Shown: positions 1 through 6,027 of the stretch, piece after piece
Position numbering within the stretch: position 1 is the first letter of the stretch
How the letters are laid out: each line of letters opens with the position of its first letter
Source of the DNA: an uncultured Bacteroidia bacterium
Lineage (GTDB): Bacteria; Bacteroidota; Bacteroidia; Bacteroidales; UBA932
Direction: 5' to 3'
Assembly: GCA_902797895.1 (NCBI GenBank)
Contig: CADBUS010000106.1
Span: 1 to 6,906, forward strand
Length of the DNA: 6,906 nt
The notes under the pieces: generated by a model
What the model saw: the letters and a program-made list of their open reading frames with translations, nothing else
Told to the model about the DNA's origin: nothing
Databases searched by the model: none
Program-made: the position numbers and the translations under genes

Positions 1-260
1 CTCTGCTGGAACAACATTCCCATCTCTTTACGGAAGAGTTTTTTCTCTGCCAAAGACATTTTTGTAAACTCGTGAGTATCATACCAAATCTCTCCGCTCT
101 CCGGTTCATACAGCCCCACAAGATTTTTAAGCAGAACGGTTTTGCCGCTTCCGCTTGCACCTATTATAAGCGAACACTGCCCGGGCTGGAACTTAATGTT
201 AATATCCTCCAGAACGGTTTTGGAATCAAACTCTTTATGTAGATGTTTAACCTCTATCAT
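1..260 (-). CDS. mlaF: ABC transporter ATP-binding protein, MlaF-like (3' part cut off by window edge)
   Basis: This is the ATPase that would power the MlaE permease encoded just upstream, moving phospholipids between inner and outer membrane; it acts on the cytoplasmic side. My reverse-complement translation gives 86 residues starting MIEVKHLHKEF. It contains a clear Walker A motif, GASGSGKT at residues 34-41, preceded by the usual LEDINIKFQPGQ strand and followed by LVGLYEPESGEI. The Q-loop (MGMLFQQ, residues 80-86) lies at the cut edge. The signature motif, Walker B and switch His are outside the window. The ATG at 258-260 is preceded by a purine-rich GGAAAGAGGT and lies 10 bases after the mlaE stop, so the two are almost certainly co-transcribed. 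The ABC ATPase call is certain; assignment to MlaF rests mainly on the mlaE neighbour. By analogy with other Bacteroidota an MCE-domain (MlaD-like) gene may follow beyond the left edge. Confidence 0.93.
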   Translation of the reverse strand, partial: MIEVKHLHKEFDSKTVLEDINIKFQPGQCSLIIGASGSGKTVLLKNLVGLYEPESGEIWYDTHEFTKMSLAEKKLFRKEMGMLFQQ

Positions 261-270
261 ACCTCTTTCC

Positions 271-1011
271 CTAAAGCATAAGTTTTGTGAGAATTAGGTC
301 AAAAATTAGGATAAGCACGCTGCTTACAACAATAGCCTTGGTGCTGGAGCGCCCCACTCCAAGTGAGCCTCCTTTGGCGTAATAGCCATAATAGGCACAT
401 AGCGAGGTTATTATAAAGCAGAAGATAGCCATCTTAATCATACTGTAAAAAATATACCACTGGTGGAAAGCAAATTGCAAACCCTCTGTGTATTGCGCCA
501 ATGTTATTATGCCTGTAAGAGCAATAATAATACCTCCGCCAAGTAGCCCCAACATAAAACTCATAAGCATTACGAGAGGGCTCAAAATGGTGGTGGAGCA
601 GATTTTAGGCAGTATAAGGTAGTTGGCGGAATTTACTCCCATAATCTCCATAGCATCAATCTGTTCTGTGATTCTCATACTCCCTATTTCAGATGAGATA
701 TTGGAGCCTATCTTGCCGGCTAAAATTAGCGCAACCATAGTGGAGCAAAATTCCAAAACAAGGCTTTCCCTTGCCATAACACCCACATAGAGCTTTGGTA
801 TAAATGGGCTCTCCAGATTGTTGGCGGTTTGGATAACTATTACAGCACCAATGAAAACCGAAATTATTGCAACCAGCGGCAGCGAGGCTATTACGAGCTT
901 TTCTGCCTCTTTCCAAAACTGTTTCCAAAATAGCTCCCACTTTTCCGGCTTGCGGAAAACCCTCATCATCAATTGATAATACTCACCAGCTATTTGGAAA
1001 ATCTGTTTCAT
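271..1011 (-). CDS. mlaE: MlaE-family ABC transporter permease (phospholipid transport)
   Basis: Integral inner-membrane permease of an Mla/MCE-type system that keeps outer-membrane lipid asymmetry or trafficks phospholipids. The 246-residue length is normal for the family. An amphipathic N-terminus (about 1-36, rich in W, K and F) is followed by hydrophobic segments near residues 38-62, 82-100, 136-170, 188-209 and 224-243. The most diagnostic stretch is residues 98-128, which includes AGKIGSNISSEIG and MRITEQIDAMEIMGV; this is the conserved MlaE cytoplasmic loop that couples to the ATPase. The chosen ATG at 1009-1011 has a strong Shine-Dalgarno-like AAAGGAGGT upstream (1025-1033), although the spacing of about 14 bases is long. 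The gene lies first in the visible operon, 10 bases before mlaF, and is divergent from waaA. I see no truncation or missing motif. The direction of lipid transport cannot be read from sequence. Confidence 0.95.
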   Translation of the reverse strand: MKQIFQIAGEYYQLMMRVFRKPEKWELFWKQFWKEAEKLVIASLPLVAIISVFIGAVIVIQTANNLESPFIPKLYVGVMARESLVLEFCSTMVALILAGKIGSNISSEIGSMRITEQIDAMEIMGVNSANYLILPKICSTTILSPLVMLMSFMLGLLGGGIIIALTGIITLAQYTEGLQFAFHQWYIFYSMIKMAIFCFIITSLCAYYGYYAKGGSLGVGRSSTKAIVVSSVLILIFDLILTKLML

Positions 1012-1020
1012 ATCAGCCTT

Positions 1021-1033
1021 TGTTACCTCCTTT
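1021..1033 (-). promoter_or_regulatory. Strong Shine-Dalgarno-like site upstream of mlaE
   Basis: On the minus strand the bases read AAAGGAGGTAACA, an almost ideal anti-16S match, about 14 bases before the mlaE ATG. It is notable because the other full-length genes in this window lack a recognisable ribosome site, as is common in Bacteroidota. The long spacing makes it a weaker site than the match suggests. There is no better in-frame start between it and the ATG. Confidence 0.5.
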
Positions 1034-1043
1034 AAGCAGGGCG

Positions 1044-1060
1044 CAATTTAGCTAAAATTG
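1044..1060. repeat. Imperfect palindrome in the mlaE/waaA divergent intergenic region
   Basis: The bases CAATTTAGCTAAAATTG form a palindrome with one extra A in the right arm; the core TTTAGCTAAA (1047-1056) is a perfect 10-base palindrome. It sits between two divergent genes and overlaps the weak -33-like element proposed for waaA, which is where an operator could act. No regulator is identified and a chance AT-rich palindrome is possible. Confidence 0.35.
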
Positions 1061-1079
1061 AAGATATTTACTAACTTTG
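1047..1079 (+). promoter_or_regulatory. Bacteroidota-type promoter for waaA (-33-like TTTA, -7 TAACTTTG)
   Basis: TAACTTTG at 1072-1079 matches the Bacteroidota -7 consensus TAnnTTTG exactly. A TTTA at 1047-1050, one base off the -33 consensus TTTG, lies 21 bases upstream of it. The -7 element ends only 6 bases before the waaA ATG, so transcription would begin within a few bases of the start codon. The -33 part is weak. Part of the -7 element would be read as codons if the upstream TTG at 1077 were the start, which is one reason to prefer the ATG. Confidence 0.45.
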
Positions 1080-1085
1080 GCAACT

Positions 1086-2369
1086 ATGAAACTCTTATAC
1101 AATATAGGGATGTGGATAGCCCCCGTTATTGTTTGGGCAGGCTCTCTTTTTAGTCGCAAACTCAAACTTTTCAGAGAGGGGCGCAAGGGATTGATTTCTC
1201 TTTTGAGGCAGAGAATCTCTGAAAGCGGAGCAAAAAATATAGTGTGGTTCCACTGTGCTTCGGTAGGGGAGTTTGAGCAGGCCCGCCCCATCATTGAGTG
1301 GTACAAGGGCAATGCAGAAGGGTGGAAGGTTTTGCTAACATTCTTTTCACCAAGCGGTTATGAGCTGAGGAAGAATTACAACGGAGCAGATTGGGTTTTC
1401 TATCTCCCGATAGATACCCCCTCAAATGCCAAGGCTTTTATAGAGGCGGTAAAGCCCAAGATGGTGATTTTTACCAAGTACGATTTGTGGTACAATTTTA
1501 TAGAGCAGGCTCGCCTTAGTGGTGCAAAACTCTATCTTATAAGTGCCATTTTCAGAGGCGATCAAATCTACTTCAAGTGGTATGGCGGCTTTTTCAGAAA
1601 GATGCTCCGCAGCTTCAACAATATATTTGTGCAAGATATCGCCTCTTATGGTCTTCTCAAGAGTATTGATATAACCGAGGAGGTTATTGTAAATGGAGAT
1701 ACCCGTTTTGACAGGGTGGAGAAGATTGCTGGAGAGAGCAAGCAGTTTGCTGTGATAGAGGAGTTTGTAAAGGGCTCTTTCTCTTTGGTGGCGGGCAGCA
1801 GCTGGCAGCCTGACGATGCTCTTATAGCAGAGGTGATGAAGAATTTTCCTAAGATGAAGTTAGTGGTGGCTCCTCACGAGATTCATAAAGAGAGAATAGA
1901 AGAGCTCTCTGAAATCTATAAAGAGTATGGTGTGGTAAACTATTCGGAGATTAGAGAAGATGTTGAGAGAGAGCTTGTTAGTGCGCTGCCGCACAGCCAT
2001 TTTGATGGCAAGAGGGTGTTGGTGATAGATTGTTTGGGTATTCTCTCATCGCTCTACAGATATGCAGACTTTGCCTACATAGGCGGAGGATTCGGAGCCG
2101 GAATACACAACACTTTAGAGGCTGCCGTTTATGGAGTTCCGCTTGCCTTTGGCCCAAAGTATAAGAAATTCAAAGAGGCAAAAGATTTAATTGCCGCCAA
2201 TGGAGCAGTCTCAGTATCAAACGTTTCTGAGCTATATCAGATTTTGGATAGCTGCGTTAAGGAGCCGCTTTTGCGCTCCCAAATGGGGCAGCGGTGCAGA
2301 GAGTATGTGGAGCATCACCTCGGCGCCTCCGAACAGATAATAGAGGTACTAAAGGAGTTCTCTTTGTAG
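1086..2369 (+). CDS. waaA: 3-deoxy-D-manno-octulosonic acid (Kdo) transferase
   Basis: WaaA (KdtA) transfers Kdo from CMP-Kdo to the lipid A precursor at the cytoplasmic face of the inner membrane, the first step of lipopolysaccharide core assembly. The 427-residue product has one N-terminal membrane segment (about residues 6-22). The N-terminal GT-B half carries HCASVGEFEQARP (56-68), where E62 matches the family's catalytic base. It continues with LLTFFSPSGYE (83-93), KYDLWYNF (131-138) and GDTRFDR (204-210). The C-terminal half has GSSWQPDD (237-244), APHEIHKERI (262-271) and IGGGFGAGIHNTLEAA (332-347), the sugar-nucleotide binding region. KYDLW in place of the proteobacterial ETELW is typical of Bacteroidota as I recall it. 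I chose the ATG at 1086 over a TTG at 1077 because MKLLYN matches the usual N-terminus and the TTG lies in the promoter element. No Shine-Dalgarno site is visible. Whether it adds one or two Kdo units cannot be told. Confidence 0.96.
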   Translation: MKLLYNIGMWIAPVIVWAGSLFSRKLKLFREGRKGLISLLRQRISESGAKNIVWFHCASVGEFEQARPIIEWYKGNAEGWKVLLTFFSPSGYELRKNYNGADWVFYLPIDTPSNAKAFIEAVKPKMVIFTKYDLWYNFIEQARLSGAKLYLISAIFRGDQIYFKWYGGFFRKMLRSFNNIFVQDIASYGLLKSIDITEEVIVNGDTRFDRVEKIAGESKQFAVIEEFVKGSFSLVAGSSWQPDDALIAEVMKNFPKMKLVVAPHEIHKERIEELSEIYKEYGVVNYSEIREDVERELVSALPHSHFDGKRVLVIDCLGILSSLYRYADFAYIGGGFGAGIHNTLEAAVYGVPLAFGPKYKKFKEAKDLIAANGAVSVSNVSELYQILDSCVKEPLLRSQMGQRCREYVEHHLGASEQIIEVLKEFSL

Positions 2370-2376
2370 AAGATTC

Positions 2377-2392
2377 TTCTCTATCCCCCAGC
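2377..2392 (+). repeat. Pyrimidine-rich direct repeat, copy 1 (degenerate)
   Basis: TTCTCTATCCCCCAGC differs by one base from the matching part of copies 2 and 3 (TTCTCTATCCCACAGC). It begins 7 bases after the waaA stop codon, so one member of the repeat family abuts the gene end. Confidence 0.55.
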
Positions 2393-2428
2393 TACGCACA
2401 AAGCAACTCCCTACTCCTCCGCACGTTA

Positions 2429-2461
2429 AGTTTAATTAGCTGTATAACAACTAATTAAACT
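2429..2461. repeat. AT-rich near-perfect palindrome/hairpin downstream of waaA
   Basis: Arms AGTTTAATTAG (2429-2439) and CTAATTAAACT (2451-2461) are exact reverse complements. Inside them TGT (2441-2443) pairs with ACA (2447-2449) around an ATA loop, leaving one internal mismatch (C2440/A2450). In minus-strand RNA that mismatch becomes a G-U wobble, giving 15 continuous pairs. It lies 60 bases after the waaA stop and may help end or stabilise that message, but no T-run follows on either strand, so it is not a classic intrinsic terminator. A protein-binding site is the alternative. Confidence 0.6.
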
Positions 2462-2470
2462 ATTCCTTTA

Positions 2471-2553
2471 ACCCCCAGCGGCTAAAGCCGCAGCCCCCAA
2501 GGGGGCATACGGCCCTATACAGGGCCGGCCGCTAAGGCGACTTTTTAGTCGGC
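2471..2553. repeat. Cluster of four short GC-rich hairpins (REP-like)
   Basis: This non-coding stretch is a chain of small inverted repeats, almost end to end. They are GCGGCT-AA-AGCCGC (2478-2491), GCCCCC-AA-GGGGGC (2493-2506), GGCCCT-ATAC-AGGGCC (2511-2526) and CGACT-TTTT-AGTCG (2538-2551). GGCCGGCC (2523-2530) is also a perfect 8-base palindrome. I see no open reading frame, tRNA or rRNA pattern. The arrangement resembles the repetitive extragenic palindrome clusters found between convergent genes in many bacteria, but family membership cannot be shown without genome-wide copies. A structured RNA or DNA-level protein site is possible. Confidence 0.65.
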
Positions 2554-2554
2554 T

Positions 2555-2575
2555 CCCTTTCTCTATCCCACAGCC
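2555..2575 (+). repeat. 21-base direct repeat, copy 2
   Basis: The 21 bases, whose core is TTCTCTATCCCACAGC, are identical to those at 2623-2643, exactly 68 bases away. Each copy is immediately preceded by a hairpin containing CTTTTT, so the repeated module may be hairpin plus pyrimidine-rich tail. Confidence 0.75.
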
Positions 2576-2591
2576 GTTCAGAAAGACAAAG

Positions 2592-2628
2592 AAAAGGGGC
2601 GCCAAAATACTTTTTGGCACCCCCCTTT
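2592..2628 (-). terminator. Intrinsic terminator of the M13 peptidase gene
   Basis: Read on the minus strand, GGGGTGCCAAAA (2623-2612) and TTTTGGCGCCCC (2607-2596) enclose an AGTA loop. In RNA the one non-Watson-Crick position is a U-G wobble, so the stem is 12 continuous pairs. It is followed directly by TTTTCTTTG (2595-2587). It starts about 43 bases after the peptidase stop. On the plus strand the same position is an A/C mismatch and no clean T-run follows, so it acts best in the minus direction. Confidence 0.75.
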
Positions 2629-2643
2629 CTCTATCCCACAGCC
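2623..2643 (+). repeat. 21-base direct repeat, copy 3
   Basis: Identical over 21 bases to the copy at 2555-2575. Its first bases overlap the outer stem of the terminator hairpin, and it ends 22 bases before the peptidase stop codon. Confidence 0.75.
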
Positions 2644-2665
2644 CCAGCCGCAGGAGAGCAATACC

Positions 2666-4741
2666 TTACCAGATGCGGGCACGCTTTTCAGGAGCGAGGT
2701 AGAGCGCATCGCCCTCCTTTATTCCGAATGCCTCATACCAAGCATCTATGTGTGGCAGAGCGCCATTAACTCTCAGCTTCTCAGGTGAGTGAGGGTCATT
2801 TATAACTTGGTTGCGTATATATTCCTCTCTTGCTGTACTTGCCCACACAAAGGCGTATGCAAGGAAGAAGCGTTGAGCAGGGGTAAAGCCATCTTTAGCA
2901 CCTGAAATCTTCTCCTTTTCTGCCTCTGTAGTAGCTGCCTCAAGAGCCTTCTTGGTTGCATTTTGGAAAGCCTGGTAAGCTATGTTTATACCACCATTAT
3001 CGCCAATGTTCTCACCAAGAGTAAGGCGGCCGTTTACATTAACACCCGGCAGAGCCTCAAGCTGGTTGAAGTAATCTACCAAAACCTGTGTGCGCTCATC
3101 AAATTTAGCCTTATCCTCTGCACTCCACCAGTTTCTCATATTGCCATCTTTGTCAAATTGAGAGCCTTGATCATCAAATCCGTGGCTCATCTCGTGGCCA
3201 ATAACAACGCCTATAGCACCGTAGTTAGCAGCATCATCTGCCTCCGGATTGAAGAACGGTGGCTGGAGAATACCTGCAGGGAAGCAAATTTCGTTTGTTG
3301 TAGGCATATAGTATGCGTTAATGGTCTGAGGAGTCATAAGCCACTCGCTCTTATCTACAGGCTTGCCAACCTTGCGCTCAATCTCATCTGCCAAGTAGAA
3401 CTCAGAGGCATTGCACATATTCTCATAGTAAGAGAGGTTGTCATCTATCTGGAGTTTTGAATAATCTCTCCACTTGTCTGGATAACCAATCTTTACAATA
3501 AAGTTATCCAACTTTGCGTATGCACTCTGTTTTGTGCTATCGCCCATCCACTCCAAACCGGCAATTCTCTCTTTAAGCGCAACTTTAAGATTATTAACGA
3601 GTTCCATCATCCTCTTCTTAGAACTCTCCGGGAAATATTTCTCTACATAAAGTTTACCTAAAGGCATTCCGAGCACTCCGTTTACAGCGGCAACGGCTCT
3701 CTTCCATCTTGGTTTATCCTCCAAAGCTCCTGAAAGAACTTGTGATAAGCTAAAGTCTGCAGCGCGGAACTCATCGCTGAGCAAACTTGCAGCACCGGAG
3801 ATTACATTAAACTCTGCATAATCTTTCAAAGATTGTAGCGGAGCGGTTTTAAGAATCTTCTCAACTGCTTTAAGCTGAGATGGTTGTCCTACTGAAATGT
3901 TCTCTATTGCAGGGTATCCGAGGCCGGTAAGAAGCTCATCCCACATAATGCCCGGATAATCTTTCTTAAGCTGTGCATAGCTCATCTTGTGGAAATTATT
4001 TGGCACATCTCTAAGCTCTGTTCTTGAGTAGCTTGCCTTTGCAATCTCATTCTCAAGGGCCATAATGTTCTCTCTCTTCTTTGCAATATCTGCATCTGAG
4101 TAGCCCACAAGGCGGAACATTTCTGCCATATACTTTTTGTAGGCCTCTCTTACCTTAAGAGTCTGCTCATCGTTTTTGAGGTAGTAATCTTTGTTGCCAA
4201 GTCCGAGTCCGCCCTGATAGGTCTGAACAAGGTTGTTTGCAGCGTCAGAATTATCTCCGCTAATATAGAGCTCAAACATAGAGATACCAACTCCCTTCTT
4301 GCCCAACTGTGCTGTAACTCTCTGGAAATCTTCTCTATCCTTAATGTTGCGTACAATCTCCAAATCCTTCATAATTGGCTGATAACCATCTGCATTCAGC
4401 TTTGTTGAATCCATAGCCAAGCGGAAGATGCTACCAATTTTCTGAGCCAAAGAGCCCTTCTCTTGAGGGTTCTTTGCAAACTCCTCAACCATCTCTCTGA
4501 GCTGCTTCTCGTTGTTATCTGCAAGCGCGTTGAACTGGCCATACCTTGAGTACTCAGGCTTTAGAGGATTGGCCTTAATCCAGCCGCCTGCTGCATACTC
4601 GTAAAAATTCTCCCCGGGAGTAACAGCATTATCCATATTGGCTATGCTGATTCCGGAGCCAAGCTCCTTCTCCTTGTTTGAATTACACCCGGCTACCATT
4701 GCGGCAAGGCATAATACTGAAACCATAATTTTTAATCTCAT
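2666..4741 (-). CDS. pepO: M13 (neprilysin/PepO-type) zinc metallopeptidase lipoprotein
   Basis: A 691-residue zinc endopeptidase of family M13, which usually cuts short peptides; full M13 length. The N-terminus MRLKIMVSVLCLAAMVAGC is a lipoprotein signal with lipobox VAGC and lipidated Cys19. A charged KEKE follows nearby, so surface or periplasmic anchoring is likely. The N-terminal M13 domain (about 35-420) includes NFYEYAAGGWIK (45-56). The catalytic domain has NAYYMPTTNEICFPAGILQ (475-493), HEMSH (516-520; zinc His516 and His520, catalytic Glu517) and GENIGDNGG (576-584; zinc ligand Glu577, Asp581). DPHSPEKLRVNG (649-660) aligns with neprilysin's catalytic His and substrate-binding Arg, here His651 and Arg657. 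The end, RARIW, is the usual M13 tail. All expected active-site residues are present. It converges with waaA, is divergent from the serine protease, and appears monocistronic. Physiological substrate unknown; the symbol is by family only. Confidence 0.96.
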   Translation of the reverse strand: MRLKIMVSVLCLAAMVAGCNSNKEKELGSGISIANMDNAVTPGENFYEYAAGGWIKANPLKPEYSRYGQFNALADNNEKQLREMVEEFAKNPQEKGSLAQKIGSIFRLAMDSTKLNADGYQPIMKDLEIVRNIKDREDFQRVTAQLGKKGVGISMFELYISGDNSDAANNLVQTYQGGLGLGNKDYYLKNDEQTLKVREAYKKYMAEMFRLVGYSDADIAKKRENIMALENEIAKASYSRTELRDVPNNFHKMSYAQLKKDYPGIMWDELLTGLGYPAIENISVGQPSQLKAVEKILKTAPLQSLKDYAEFNVISGAASLLSDEFRAADFSLSQVLSGALEDKPRWKRAVAAVNGVLGMPLGKLYVEKYFPESSKKRMMELVNNLKVALKERIAGLEWMGDSTKQSAYAKLDNFIVKIGYPDKWRDYSKLQIDDNLSYYENMCNASEFYLADEIERKVGKPVDKSEWLMTPQTINAYYMPTTNEICFPAGILQPPFFNPEADDAANYGAIGVVIGHEMSHGFDDQGSQFDKDGNMRNWWSAEDKAKFDERTQVLVDYFNQLEALPGVNVNGRLTLGENIGDNGGINIAYQAFQNATKKALEAATTEAEKEKISGAKDGFTPAQRFFLAYAFVWASTAREEYIRNQVINDPHSPEKLRVNGALPHIDAWYEAFGIKEGDALYLAPEKRARIW

Positions 4742-4797
4742 ATTTTAATCTGTATTTAATAATTATCGCGATAGATAAATAGTACAATAAAGCGCCC

Positions 4798-4805
4798 CAA
4801 AGTTA
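4798..4805 (-). promoter_or_regulatory. Bacteroidota -7 element for the M13 peptidase gene
   Basis: On the minus strand the bases read TAACTTTG, an exact match to TAnnTTTG and identical to the element in front of waaA. It ends 56 bases before the peptidase ATG, giving a leader of roughly 50 bases. I could not find a TTTG -33 element at the expected spacing, so only half of the promoter is supported. Confidence 0.45.
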
Positions 4806-4832
4806 CAATTTTTATTATATTCGCGTATGGCT

Positions 4833-4850
4833 TGGCAGGCTTTTTGCCAA
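4833..4850. repeat. Inverted repeat TTGGCA-N6-TGCCAA between divergent protease genes
   Basis: Perfect 6-base arms, TTGGCA (4833-4838) and TGCCAA (4845-4850), flank GGCTTT. It sits 14 bases before the serine protease ATG and upstream of the peptidase promoter-like element, where an operator could affect both genes. It could equally be a small hairpin in the protease leader. No matching regulator is known from this window. Confidence 0.35.
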
Positions 4851-4864
4851 CTATAACCATTGTT

Positions 4865-5971
4865 ATGAAAAGAGTTTTACTGATACTTCTTCTGCTCCCA
4901 TTTTGGGGTTGCTCAAAGGAAAAGAGCGCGGAGCAGATTTTTGACGCCCAAGCAAGCGGAGTTGTTATGATTCTGAACGAGTATTACTACAGCGTCTCTC
5001 TTGCCGGAGGTAACACCTTTTATTTTAGCGATATAATAGAGGGCAAGATGCAGAACCTTGTCTTTAACCCTCAAATGGTTCAAACCACCTACTCCTTTGG
5101 AACAGGCTTTTTTATAGATGACAGAGGAGGCATACTCACCAATCGCCACGTAGTAAACCACTATGTTAAAAAGAGCGAAGTGCTGCCATACGTACAGAAG
5201 CTGATTTCTGCAATGGTGGGCTATGCTCAAGAGAGGCAAAGGGAGGCTATCTATGAGGCAGATAAAATTTACAGCCTGCTGAAACAGAACTATATAATAG
5301 ATTCGCAGGGCGATATTTACAGAGGCCCTTCGGCAACGCAGTACAGCAACGCCTTAAAGCGCAGGCTGCAGGAGCTGAGCAACGATTATAACGAGGCTCA
5401 AAGGTATATCTCTGAATTAAAGCGCATTAGCGTATCCGATGTGGTAATACGCTGCCACAGCAAAATAGGCATAGCGTACAACAACTCCTATGTTACAGGG
5501 CCTCAGGATTTTAAGCCTTGCGTGGTGGAGCGCGAGTCTGCCAACGAGGAGGTGGACCTTGCACTTATAAGGCTCGCCGATGAGGCGACACCGGAAGGGG
5601 CCTACATCTTCAAAACCTCTCCGGCGGCAAAGCGTTCGCTCTTTTCCAAAGGGAATGAGTCTCTTACACTGGATCAGCAGCTCTACCTTATTGGTTACAA
5701 CAGAGGCATAGCACTTGCCTCCACATCTGAGGGAATAAGAGCGCAGCTGACCTCCGGTAGAATCTCCCAAAAGCCGGATAACTACAGAGTTATGTACACA
5801 ATACCTATACTCCCCGGCTCCAGTGGCAGTCCTGTGGTAAATTCATACGGAGAGCTTGTGGCAGTAAACTTTGCCGCTGTGAGCGGAACGCAGAGCTTTA
5901 ACTTTGGAATACCGCTTGCTCAGGTACAAGCCTTTATGAGCGGAACAATGGCACCATCTATAATAGAGTAG
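4865..5971 (+). CDS. Trypsin-like serine protease lipoprotein with helical insertion
   Basis: A 368-residue predicted envelope protease of the trypsin-like (Trypsin_2/HtrA-like) fold without a PDZ domain. MKRVLLILLLLPFWGC is a lipoprotein signal with Cys16; the -3 Phe is unusual for a lipobox, so a membrane anchor is an alternative. The catalytic triad is visible as LTNRHVV (His95), EEVDLALIRL (Asp231) and LPGSSGSPVV (Ser320). The oxyanion region and following LVAVNFAAVSG strand look intact, so it should be active. Between His95 and Asp231 lie 135 residues, about 100 more than in HtrA proteins. Much of this (about 103-195) is charged and helix-like, with KRRLQELSNDYNEAQ suggesting coiled coil. 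Two cysteines, 197 and 219, follow. I chose the ATG at 4865 because upstream in-frame TTG codons would place residues before the signal peptide. No Shine-Dalgarno site is seen. It is divergent from the M13 gene. Substrate and role are unknown; protein quality control or a self-regulated protease is inference. Confidence 0.88.
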   Translation: MKRVLLILLLLPFWGCSKEKSAEQIFDAQASGVVMILNEYYYSVSLAGGNTFYFSDIIEGKMQNLVFNPQMVQTTYSFGTGFFIDDRGGILTNRHVVNHYVKKSEVLPYVQKLISAMVGYAQERQREAIYEADKIYSLLKQNYIIDSQGDIYRGPSATQYSNALKRRLQELSNDYNEAQRYISELKRISVSDVVIRCHSKIGIAYNNSYVTGPQDFKPCVVERESANEEVDLALIRLADEATPEGAYIFKTSPAAKRSLFSKGNESLTLDQQLYLIGYNRGIALASTSEGIRAQLTSGRISQKPDNYRVMYTIPILPGSSGSPVVNSYGELVAVNFAAVSGTQSFNFGIPLAQVQAFMSGTMAPSIIE

Positions 5972-6013
5972 TTGTGAATTATCATTTATTCATAGTATTT
6001 TAGTACAATATCT

Positions 6014-6021
6014 TGACTTTG
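6014..6021 (+). promoter_or_regulatory. Possible -7 element before the AT-rich exported-protein gene
   Basis: TGACTTTG differs by one base from TAnnTTTG and ends 6 bases before the ATG at 6028, the same spacing as at waaA. No -33 TTTG is found at suitable distance. If real, it separates this gene from the serine protease and predicts an almost leaderless message. Confidence 0.3.
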
Positions 6022-6027
6022 TAGAGT

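Noticed and set aside
1077..1085. A TTG start giving WaaA three more residues
   Set aside because: The TTG lies inside the TAACTTTG promoter element, and the product starting at the ATG at 1086 already matches the family N-terminus.
2471..2643. A CRISPR array
   Set aside because: The repeats are few, spaced unequally (about 180 and 68 bases), and the intervening hairpins are not spacer-like; no cas gene is present.
2370..2665. A remnant insertion sequence
   Set aside because: The inverted repeats are local hairpins rather than distant terminal repeats, there is no transposase fragment, and no target-site duplication is visible.
2963..3460. A 165-codon plus-strand open frame inside the M13 peptidase gene
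   Set aside because: The opposite strand encodes the peptidase with its zinc-binding motif and all active-site blocks over these bases, while this frame shows no domain-like pattern.
4832..4864. A TTG start giving the serine protease eleven more residues
   Set aside because: The signal peptide MKRVLLILLLL begins naturally at the ATG at 4865, and extra residues before it would spoil its n-region.
5417..5770. A 117-codon minus-strand open frame inside the serine protease gene
   Set aside because: It overlaps the Asp region of the protease, has cysteine- and arginine-rich low-plausibility composition, and lacks its own promoter or ribosome site.
5972..6027. A terminator between the serine protease and the last gene
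   Set aside because: Only a 5-base TGAAT/ATTCA pairing (5975-5991) is found, too weak and without a T-run to support termination, so read-through remains possible.
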